The notes under the pieces were generated by a model. The model saw only the letters and a list, made by a program, of their open reading frames with translations. It was not told where the DNA came from and searched no databases. A program made the position numbers and the translations under genes. A stretch of DNA of 5,991 nucleotides from a bacterium (GTDB lineage Bacteria > Patescibacteriota > Minisyncoccia > Phycocordibacterales > JAKEFN01), in NCBI GenBank assembly GCA_022616085.1, contig JAKEFN010000093.1:1-5991 (forward strand), in the 5' to 3' direction. This document shows, piece by piece, positions 1-5,824 of this stretch (the stretch's first letter is position 1; every line of letters begins with the position of its first letter).

Positions 1-183
1 ATATCGAACATACCCTTGAAACAATATGCGCTCGGATCATTTGTTGGCATGATCCCCGGTACCGCGCTCTTCGTGTACTTTGGAGAATCGCTCCGTATGT
101 TCTCCGTCATTAATATCGTTTTTGCCGTAAGCGGACTTATCGCGCTAACCTTTCTCGGAAAAGCATATGAGAAAAGATTCTGA
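1..183 (+). CDS. TVP38/TMEM64 (VTT/DedA-like) membrane protein, C-terminal end
   Basis: Only the last 60 residues are present; the reading frame is open from base 1 and stops at TGA 181-183. The visible part begins with a short polar stretch, then LKQYALGSFVGMIPGTALFV, which matches the conserved segment after the re-entrant loop in TVP38/TMEM64 (SNARE-associated Golgi, VTT) proteins, where a G-x-x-P-G-T pattern is typical. A hydrophobic helix follows (about residues 35-54, VINIVFAVSGLIALTFL), and the tail is short and basic (KAYEKRF), consistent with a cytoplasmic C-terminus. Bacterial members are inner-membrane proteins; some DedA-superfamily relatives are linked to lipid scrambling or carrier-lipid recycling, but this member's substrate cannot be told from the fragment. 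Its job looks unrelated to the sugar genes downstream, although it lies on the same strand with no visible terminator after it. Confidence 0.8.
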   Translation: MSNIPLKQYALGSFVGMIPGTALFVYFGESLRMFSVINIVFAVSGLIALTFLGKAYEKRF

Positions 184-205
184 CACATTTGATATCATCG
201 CCACT

Positions 206-221
206 CGCGCGGAATGGCGCG
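206..221 (+). other. Small GC-rich hairpin around an alternative ATG
   Basis: CGCGC at 206-210 pairs perfectly with GCGCG at 217-221, leaving a six-base loop GGAATG that contains the alternative ATG (214) of the small hypothetical gene. No T-tract follows, so it does not look like an intrinsic terminator. If it forms in mRNA it would tend to hide the 214 start and favour 238. The stem is only five pairs and could be chance in GC-rich coding-like sequence. Confidence 0.25.
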
Positions 222-237
222 CATCATCATAAACTTT

Positions 238-612
238 ATGGACAATAAACCTCATCAAGACGACGAACTCATGAGCAAACTCTTTAGCGACGCTGACGCA
301 AAAATTGCGGACATGATGCGTCCAAAAATGAACAAAGAAATCCCCGAGGCCGCTTCGTATTCGTACGGCGGCAAAGAGATTGCCGTTACTTGTATCGGAT
401 GCGAGATGGCGATTGTAAAAGCGGAATCAGCCCGCAAAGTTCTTCTAGCGCTTTCCCGGGAAAATAACGACCCGCTGATGAATGAAGGATTTATAAAACT
501 TATGGAAATAGCCAAACGCGCCGAGGAACAGGCGCGCGAACGGTCGCTCATGCATCATCACTTCCCGCAGTCGCTCGGCGTTTATGACGCGTTTGTCGCA
601 GTACCAAAATAG
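238..612 (+). CDS. Small hypothetical protein with CxxC and HHH motifs
   Basis: I do not recognise this family. Starting at 238 the protein has 124 residues; an in-frame ATG at 214 would add eight (MARIIINF). I prefer 238 because its context (ttATGGACA) matches the starts at 629 and 1689, and because the 214 ATG sits in the loop of a small GC-rich hairpin (206-221). Neither has a Shine-Dalgarno site. The protein is soluble, with no signal peptide or membrane segment. It has an acidic N-terminal part, a probable beta hairpin (ASYSYGGKEIAVTCIGCE) carrying a CIGC pair at residues 52-55, a helical region rich in Ala/Glu/Lys/Arg (about 56-103), and three consecutive histidines at 106-108. Cysteine and histidine spacing could suit a metal site, but that is speculation. 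It ends 16 bases before the GH15-like gene, so co-transcription is likely. Confidence 0.6.
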   Translation: MDNKPHQDDELMSKLFSDADAKIADMMRPKMNKEIPEAASYSYGGKEIAVTCIGCEMAIVKAESARKVLLALSRENNDPLMNEGFIKLMEIAKRAEEQARERSLMHHHFPQSLGVYDAFVAVPK

Positions 613-632
613 TCATTATCGAGTCATTATGG
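611..632 (+). repeat. 11-base tandem direct repeat across a gene junction
   Basis: Two adjacent copies, agtcattatcg (611-621) and agtcattatgg (622-632), differ at one base. The first copy includes the last two bases of the TAG stop (610-612) of the small hypothetical gene; the second contains the likely ATG (629-631) of the GH15-like gene. A short slippage duplication that built the intergenic spacer is the simplest explanation. Confidence 0.6.
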
Positions 633-1675
633 AAACAGTACAAAAACATTTGAGTAATTTACGCGAGATCCGCACCGAGTCAGGGCTTTTTTTGGCAAGC
701 ATGCGCGGTGTCGCCACCGGCTACGACAAGATATGGCTTCGGGACAATGTCTACGAGGCGCTTGCTTTTGAGTATGCGGGCGAGTGGGGTGTCGTGCAAC
801 AAACCTATCATTCGCTTCTCGACATATTTCTCAAACACAAGGACAAGATACATTGGGCGGTGAACAACAAGCCTTACGAAACATGGCAATTCATTCACGC
901 CCGCTATAATCCGGAAACTCTCGGTGAGTTTTACGAGTCTTGGGGCAACAAACAGCATGATGCCGTCGGCGCGATACTTTTTAAGCTCGCGGATTTTGAG
1001 GCAAAAGGAAAATCAATGATACGCGACGAAGCGGACAGAGACATTATTCAGACGCTCATTCATTATATATGCAATGTTGAGTACTGGCATGACCCGGACT
1101 CGGGTATGTGGGAAGAAAAATCGGAAGTCCACGCAAGCTCCGTCGGCGCGGTACTCGCCGGATTGAAAAAGTGGCGGGACATCGGCGGTATGGATGTGCC
1201 GGCGCGCGCGATTGAAGAAGGGGGAAAAGCTCTTGCCGCGCTCTTGCCGCGCGAGTCATCGGCAAAATTTACCGACCTTGCGCAACTTTCGCTCATATAT
1301 CCGTACGCAATCGTGGACGATACAACGGCGCGCGAGATAGTACGCAATGTTTCCTATCATCTTGAAAAAAAGCATGGCGTTATCCGATACAAATTTGACG
1401 GATATTTCAATGCCAACAAAGACGGATATTCGGAAGAAGCCGAATGGTGTTTTGGATTTTCTTGGCTCGCCATCATTCACGCGCGTCTTGGCGCGAGCGG
1501 CCGGGCGAGGGGCTACCTCGCAAAAGCGACCGCCGTAATTACCGCCGACGGAAAAATTCCGGAGCTCTATTATTCCCATACCGTCAAACCGAATGAAAAT
1601 GTCCCGCTCGGCTGGGCGGAGAGTTTGTATGTGGTCGCTCTGTATGAGGTGGAAAAACTAAATCCCAAAAAATAA
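629..1675 (+). CDS. GH15 / phosphorylase-kinase-like (alpha/alpha)6 domain protein
   Basis: The protein has 348 residues from ATG 629. An in-frame ATG at 584 would add 15 residues but overlap the previous gene by 29 bases; 629 leaves a 16-base gap and the family's N-terminal motif (SGLFLAS) starts soon after it, so I chose 629. Features shared by glycoside hydrolase family 15 and the N-terminal domain of phosphorylase kinase alpha/beta are seen in order: a G-Y-x-K-x-W-L-R-D-N substrate-pocket motif (31-40), QHDAVGAILF (109-118), DPDSGMWEEK (155-164) with the Trp-Glu-Glu where glucoamylases hold the general acid, SSVGAVLAGL (170-179), SEEAEW (268-273), IPELYY (310-315) whose Glu312 aligns with the region of the general base, and WAESLYVVALYE (329-340). 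Bacterial glucoamylases usually carry an extra N-terminal beta domain and a signal; neither is present. A cytosolic role on alpha-glucan, trehalose-like or other oligosaccharide is inferred; the true substrate is unknown and a binding rather than hydrolytic role is possible. Confidence 0.8.
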   Translation: METVQKHLSNLREIRTESGLFLASMRGVATGYDKIWLRDNVYEALAFEYAGEWGVVQQTYHSLLDIFLKHKDKIHWAVNNKPYETWQFIHARYNPETLGEFYESWGNKQHDAVGAILFKLADFEAKGKSMIRDEADRDIIQTLIHYICNVEYWHDPDSGMWEEKSEVHASSVGAVLAGLKKWRDIGGMDVPARAIEEGGKALAALLPRESSAKFTDLAQLSLIYPYAIVDDTTAREIVRNVSYHLEKKHGVIRYKFDGYFNANKDGYSEEAEWCFGFSWLAIIHARLGASGRARGYLAKATAVITADGKIPELYYSHTVKPNENVPLGWAESLYVVALYEVEKLNPKK

Positions 1676-1688
1676 TTTTTTAAACATT

Positions 1689-3536
1689 ATGGACACAAAA
1701 AACGCAGCGCCACTCAAAAATCTCGCGCGGCTCGTCCGCTATTTCATTCTGCTTTCCACGACGAAAGCGGGTTCGGGACACCCCACTTCGTCCCTGTCCG
1801 CAACGGATATAATGACCGCGCTTTTTTTCTGCGGATTTTTCAGAGCCGATCTTGATCGTCCGGAATATCACAATAACGACCGCCTTATTTTTTCAAAAGG
1901 GCACGCGTCGCCGCTTTTTTATTCGCTGTATGCCGCGGCGGGGGCGGTGAGCGAGGAAGAAGTAAAAACATTGCGGAAATTCGGCAGTGCGCTTGAAGGA
2001 CATCCGATGCCGTCATTCCGGCACACGGAAGCCGCGACTGGTTCTCTCGGGCAGGGTTTATCCATCGGAGTCGGTATGGCGCAGAACGCAAAAACGGACA
2101 AGCTCTCGTACAACACGTTCGTTCTTCTCGGCGACAGCGAAATGGCGGAGGGTTCGGTGTGGGAAAGCATGCAGATCGCCGCGCACTATAAGCTCAACAA
2201 TCTCATTGGCATCATTGATGTCAATCGGCTCGGACAGCGGGGCGAAACCATGTACGGACACGATGTTGACTCGTATGCGAAGAAAGCGGCTGCGTTCGGC
2301 TGGAACGCAATCTTGATTGACGGACATTCTTTCGAGGACATCATCCGTGCGTTTGAAACGGCATTAAATGAGAAAGAGAAACCGACGATGATTGTCGCGA
2401 AGACGCTCAAAGGGAAAGGTGTGCCGTTTATAGAAAACAAAGACGGATGGCACGGCAAGGCGCTTTCACCGGAAGAATTTGAAAAAGCCGTAAAAGAATT
2501 GGGCGATACGGATATGATGTTGCGCGGGAAAATCGCAACGCCGGAAGAATTGCCTCTGCCGCGTCCGACATTTCCCGCGAAATTGCCGGAAACGCCGGAG
2601 TATCCAAAAGACAAACCGGTTGCGACGAGGAAAGCGTACGGGAACGCGCTTGTCCGCCTGCTCCCAAAATATCCGCGATTGGTTTCTCTTGACGCGGAGG
2701 TATCCAACTCCACTTTTGCGGAAACATTCCACAATGCATACCCTGAAAGATTTTTTGAAATGTTCATCGCGGAACAGAATATGGCGGGAGCCGCGCTCGG
2801 TTTTTCCCGTCGCGGGAAAATTCCGTTCGTCTCCACATTCGGAGCGTTCTTCGCGAGGGCGTTTGACCAAATCCGCATGTCGCAGTATTCCGATGCGAAC
2901 ATAAAATTTGTCGGCTCGCATGTCGGCGTTTCCATTGGTGAAGACGGCGCGTCCCAGATGGCGCTTGAAGACATTGCGATATTCCGCGCGGTTTTGAGAA
3001 GCGTGGTGCTGTACCCCTCCGACGCGATTTCAACGGAGCGATTGATGGAAGAAGCGGCGAAACATTACGGCAATGTGTACATAAGAACAACGCGGAAAGA
3101 GACGCCGATTCTCTATGGAACGGATGAAAAGTTCCAAATCGGCGGGAGCAAGACTCTTCGCGAAAGCAAAAATGACGCGGTTACGATTATTGCCGCCGGC
3201 GTAACGCTTTTTGAATCGCTCGCCGCCGCCGGCGAATTGCAAAAAGACGGCATTGCCGCGCGGGTGATTGATTTGTACAGCGTGAAGCCCATTGACCGCG
3301 AGACGCTTTTGAAAGCCGCGCGAGAGACGAAAGCCATCATCGTTGTTGAAGATCACTACCCCGAAGGCGGCATCGCCGAGGCTGCGGCATCCGCGCTCGC
3401 ACAAGAGAAAGTGCACGCGCCACTGTACTCGCTCGCCGTGCGCAAGATGCCGCGCAGTGGTAAGCCAGAAGAGCTTCTGGAGTATGAAGAAATATCCGCC
3501 AAAGCCATTATCAGAAAAATAAAAGAAATCGTATGA
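1689..3536 (+). CDS. tkt: Transketolase (short, single-chain, animal-like type)
   Basis: Transketolase (EC 2.2.1.1) moves two-carbon ketol units between sugar phosphates in the cytosolic non-oxidative pentose phosphate pathway, using thiamine diphosphate and a divalent metal. At 615 residues it is near the length of animal transketolase and shorter than the E. coli/yeast type. The N-terminal cofactor domain shows SGHPTS (His31), SKGHAS (His72), GHP (His105), GDS...N (Asp149 and Asn179, metal/diphosphate ligands) and WHGK (His255). The pyrimidine-binding domain shows ATRKAYG (Arg314), IAEQNM with the cofactor-activating Glu362, STFGAFFARAFDQIRMS, and GSHVGVSIGEDGASQMALED (His411, Gln423). The C-terminal domain carries VEDHYPEGG and MPRSGKPEELL. 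All catalytic positions I could map are intact; the one oddity is Ser150, where animal enzymes have the third Gly of GDG. The start follows the previous stop by 13 bases without a Shine-Dalgarno site. The stop is inside ATGA with the transaldolase start, implying coupling. Confidence 0.97.
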   Translation: MDTKNAAPLKNLARLVRYFILLSTTKAGSGHPTSSLSATDIMTALFFCGFFRADLDRPEYHNNDRLIFSKGHASPLFYSLYAAAGAVSEEEVKTLRKFGSALEGHPMPSFRHTEAATGSLGQGLSIGVGMAQNAKTDKLSYNTFVLLGDSEMAEGSVWESMQIAAHYKLNNLIGIIDVNRLGQRGETMYGHDVDSYAKKAAAFGWNAILIDGHSFEDIIRAFETALNEKEKPTMIVAKTLKGKGVPFIENKDGWHGKALSPEEFEKAVKELGDTDMMLRGKIATPEELPLPRPTFPAKLPETPEYPKDKPVATRKAYGNALVRLLPKYPRLVSLDAEVSNSTFAETFHNAYPERFFEMFIAEQNMAGAALGFSRRGKIPFVSTFGAFFARAFDQIRMSQYSDANIKFVGSHVGVSIGEDGASQMALEDIAIFRAVLRSVVLYPSDAISTERLMEEAAKHYGNVYIRTTRKETPILYGTDEKFQIGGSKTLRESKNDAVTIIAAGVTLFESLAAAGELQKDGIAARVIDLYSVKPIDRETLLKAARETKAIIVVEDHYPEGGIAEAAASALAQEKVHAPLYSLAVRKMPRSGKPEELLEYEEISAKAIIRKIKEIV

Positions 3537-4414
3537 CATCAAACAATATGAAACCGCACAATATGAAAACAAAAATATTCTTGGATAGCGGAGATCCGCA
3601 AGAAACAAAAGAGGCAATCCGACTGCTCGGATTTTTAGACGGGCAAACCACGAATCCGACGCTCGTAGCGAAAAATCCGGATATTCAAAAATATCTCGCG
3701 AGCGGAAAAAAATTGACGGAAAAAGAAGTGTACGAACGATACCGTGATATTGTCGGCGAAATTTCGCGGCTTATTCCGGATGGATCCGTGTCTGTGGAGG
3801 TGTATGCCGACCAAACGACATCCGCGGAAAAAATGTTTGAGCAAGGAAAAGAAATGTTCTCATGGATTCCGAACGCTCATGTGAAATATCCCATTCTTTC
3901 AGCCGGTCTTGACGCGGCAGAGAAGTCGATACAAGCGAAAATGCGTGTAAATATGACGCTTTGTTTTACCGATGGTCAAGCGGCGGCGGTGTATGCCGCG
4001 ACGCGCGGGGCGGAAGCGGGCGATGTGTTCGTGTCGCCATTCGTCGGGCGGCTCGATGACATCGGAGAGAACGGTATGGCGCTCATAGCGAACATTGTCA
4101 AAATGTACGAAAAAGGAGACGGACACGCAGAAGTGCTTTCGGCGAGCATTCGTTCAATTGAGCATTTTATGCAGTCGCTCGCGCTCGGCGCGGACATTAT
4201 TACCGCTCCGCTCAAAATACTTTCCGCGTGGGGCGAAGCGGGCAAGCCGATTCCCGGAAAAGAATTTGTCTATGATTCTTCCGCGCTCAAGGATATTCCG
4301 TACCACGAAACGGATTTGAATCGCCCATGGACGGACTATAACTATCGGCACGAGTTGACCGACAAGGGAATAGAACGATTCGCCGCTGATTGGAATAATC
4401 TCATACAAAAATAA
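3533..4414 (+). CDS. tal: Transaldolase
   Basis: Transaldolase (EC 2.2.1.2) transfers dihydroxyacetone units between sedoheptulose 7-phosphate and glyceraldehyde 3-phosphate through a Schiff base in a TIM barrel, and partners the transketolase encoded just before it. Counting from ATG 3533 it has 293 residues. Positions matching the E. coli TalB active site are all visible: Asp18 (IFLDSGD), Asn41 (TTNP), Glu89 (VSVEV), the Schiff-base Lys118 (HVKYP), Thr142 (NMTLCF), Ser168 and Arg173 (VSPFVGR). The tail (about 242-293) passes through a Tyr/Asp-rich stretch and ends TDKGIERFAADWNNL, like the C-terminal helix of classical TalB, so it is not the short TalC/fructose-6-phosphate aldolase type. 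Three in-frame ATGs (3533, 3548, 3563) sit in a five-codon repeat; family homology begins at the third. I list 3533 because its ATGA overlaps the transketolase stop, but 3563 is a real alternative. Confidence 0.95.
   Translation: MTSNNMKPHNMKTKIFLDSGDPQETKEAIRLLGFLDGQTTNPTLVAKNPDIQKYLASGKKLTEKEVYERYRDIVGEISRLIPDGSVSVEVYADQTTSAEKMFEQGKEMFSWIPNAHVKYPILSAGLDAAEKSIQAKMRVNMTLCFTDGQAAAVYAATRGAEAGDVFVSPFVGRLDDIGENGMALIANIVKMYEKGDGHAEVLSASIRSIEHFMQSLALGADIITAPLKILSAWGEAGKPIPGKEFVYDSSALKDIPYHETDLNRPWTDYNYRHELTDKGIERFAADWNNLIQK
3543..3568 (+). repeat. In-frame direct repeat carrying alternative transaldolase starts
   Basis: The 11-mer acaatatgaaa occurs at 3543-3553 and again at 3558-3568, a 15-base period that keeps the reading frame and gives the N-terminal pattern MTSNN-MKPHN-MKTK. 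Each copy holds an ATG (3548 and 3563). It is probably a small duplication of the start region; it makes the true transaldolase start ambiguous. Confidence 0.6.
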
Positions 4415-5820
4415 TGAGCGTGAAAGAAAAAATTAAAAAAGGAGTGTTGCCGCTCAATTTTGAAAAAGCGTTCAAGCCCGCGGATATACGAGGCATATAT
4501 CCAACGGAGATAAACGAAGAGGTCGCTTATCGTACGGCGCGGGCTTTTGTCGCGCTCTACGGATTGAAAGAAGTGATTGTGGGGCGTGATATGCGCTTGT
4601 CTTCCCCGTCTCTTCGGAACGCGTTTGTGCGCGGCGCGAAAGCGCAGGGCGCGAATGTTATTGATATCGGCTTGGCGGATACTCCGGCGGTATATTTTTC
4701 TTCCGGAACATACGCCAAGTACGGTGTTATGATTACCGCATCGCATAATCCGAAAGAATTTAACGGATTGAAACTCGTCAAAAGCGGAGCCATTCCGCTC
4801 ACCGACACGGACGGATTGGACAAAATCAAAACTTTGGTTCTGGAAAATAAATTTCCGAAACCGAAAAAGACGGGAACAATAAAAAAGAAAGCGATTTTGA
4901 AAGAGTATAAAAAATATCTGCAATCGCTCGTGAACATACCGTCAAAACGAAAAATCAGCGTGGTGATTGATGCCGGAAACGGTATGGCAACAGTTCTCGC
5001 GCCGATTATTTGCGGAGGATACCCCATCGAAATGCACCCGCTTTTTTTCGGGCTTGATGGGAGTTTTCCCAACAGAGATTCCAATCCGACTTTGGAGGAA
5101 AACCAATGGCCGATAAAAGCGGAGATAAAAAAAGCGCGCCCCGATTTCGGTGTCGCGTTTGACGGGGATGTTGACCGAGTCGCTTTTTTTGATGAACAAG
5201 GCAAAGCCATGAACAGTTCTCTCATCGGAGCTCTTATCGCGAAACATATTTTGCAAAATGAAAAAATGAAAGGGACGAAAATAGCGTATACCAATTTCAC
5301 GGGCAAGAGTTTTCTTGAAACGATACGAAAGTACGGCGGGACGCCGATTCGCGCGAAAGTAGGTCATTCTTTCATAAAAAAGACCATGAGAAAAGAAGAC
5401 GCGCTCTTCGCGTGCGAGCTCTCGGCGCATTTTTACTTCAAAGAAAACTATTACGCCGATTCCGGAGTTCTCGCTTTCTTGCGGATTCTTGAAGAATACG
5501 CAAGACCGGAAAATGAAGGGAAAAAATTTTCCGAGCTTGTGGCGGAGTTCGACAAGTATAAACAGACGGAAGAAGAGCTTATTGCCGTTACAGACAAAGA
5601 GGGGACGCTTGCTCTGATTGAAAAAACTTACACGGAAATGAACCCGCTTCTTACCGATACTTTTGACGGCTTTCACGCCGAATTTCCGACCTATTGGTTT
5701 ACGGTCGCGGAAAGCATAACCGAAGACGCGCTGAAATTTGTTTTGGAGGCGGCTGATGAGGAAACAATGTTCTCGAAGCGGAAAGAAATATTGGAATTGA
5801 TAAAAAAATTTAATACATAA
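4414..5820 (+). CDS. Phosphomannomutase/phosphoglucomutase family protein with altered phosphate loop
   Basis: This is an alpha-D-phosphohexomutase, a family that moves phosphate between C1 and C6 of hexoses to feed nucleotide-sugar synthesis or glycolysis. It has 468 residues, normal for bacterial PMM/PGM. Domain 1 has ADIRGIYP (23-30), GRDMRLSSP (57-65) and the catalytic phosphoserine loop TASHNP (Ser110). Domain 2 has IDAGNGMAT (185-193) and FPNRDSNPTLEEN (218-230). The metal loop reads DGDVDR (250-255; all three Asp kept, Val replacing the common Gly). KVGHSFIKKTM (315-325) and the sugar loop CELSAH (334-339; Glu and Ser kept, Cys where Gly is usual) follow. In domain 4 the flanks YWFTV (427-431) and LEA (444-446) align with ManB-type enzymes, but the phosphate loop between them is AESITED (432-438) instead of an R-x-SNTEP-like motif. 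Substrate is therefore uncertain; mannose and glucose phosphates are the default guess. It starts on the transaldolase stop (TAATG, one-base overlap). Confidence 0.9.
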   Translation: MSVKEKIKKGVLPLNFEKAFKPADIRGIYPTEINEEVAYRTARAFVALYGLKEVIVGRDMRLSSPSLRNAFVRGAKAQGANVIDIGLADTPAVYFSSGTYAKYGVMITASHNPKEFNGLKLVKSGAIPLTDTDGLDKIKTLVLENKFPKPKKTGTIKKKAILKEYKKYLQSLVNIPSKRKISVVIDAGNGMATVLAPIICGGYPIEMHPLFFGLDGSFPNRDSNPTLEENQWPIKAEIKKARPDFGVAFDGDVDRVAFFDEQGKAMNSSLIGALIAKHILQNEKMKGTKIAYTNFTGKSFLETIRKYGGTPIRAKVGHSFIKKTMRKEDALFACELSAHFYFKENYYADSGVLAFLRILEEYARPENEGKKFSELVAEFDKYKQTEEELIAVTDKEGTLALIEKTYTEMNPLLTDTFDGFHAEFPTYWFTVAESITEDALKFVLEAADEETMFSKRKEILELIKKFNT

Positions 5821-5824
5821 CAGT

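Noticed and set aside
167..232. A 21-residue plus-strand mini-ORF (MRKDSDTFD...) starting inside the membrane-protein gene and ending five bases before ATG 238
   Set aside because: The spacing is suggestive of a coupling leader peptide, but it has no ribosome site, attenuator structure or recognisable sequence. Chance is enough to explain it.
584..628. Extended N-terminus of the GH15-like protein from ATG 584
   Set aside because: The extra 15 residues overlap the upstream gene by 29 bases and lie in its coding sequence. The ATG at 629 has the shared start context and precedes the family homology.
1347..1538. 63-codon plus-strand ORF inside the GH15-like gene
   Set aside because: It is an alternative frame within a conserved coding region with no independent support.
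1667..1681. AAAAAA-TAA-TTTTTT inverted repeat after the GH15-like gene, considered as a terminator
   Set aside because: The stem has only A-T pairs, a three-base loop that is the stop codon itself, and no GC-rich part. It is too weak for an intrinsic terminator, and transketolase starts eight bases later.
2186..2974. Long open frame of 262 codons on the minus strand inside transketolase
   Set aside because: The plus strand encodes a clear, complete transketolase here. The antisense product has no recognisable motif and is an expected shadow of the codon bias.
4557..5306. Minus-strand open frame of 249 codons opposite the mutase
   Set aside because: It is another shadow in a different antisense frame, and it conflicts with the well-supported sense gene.
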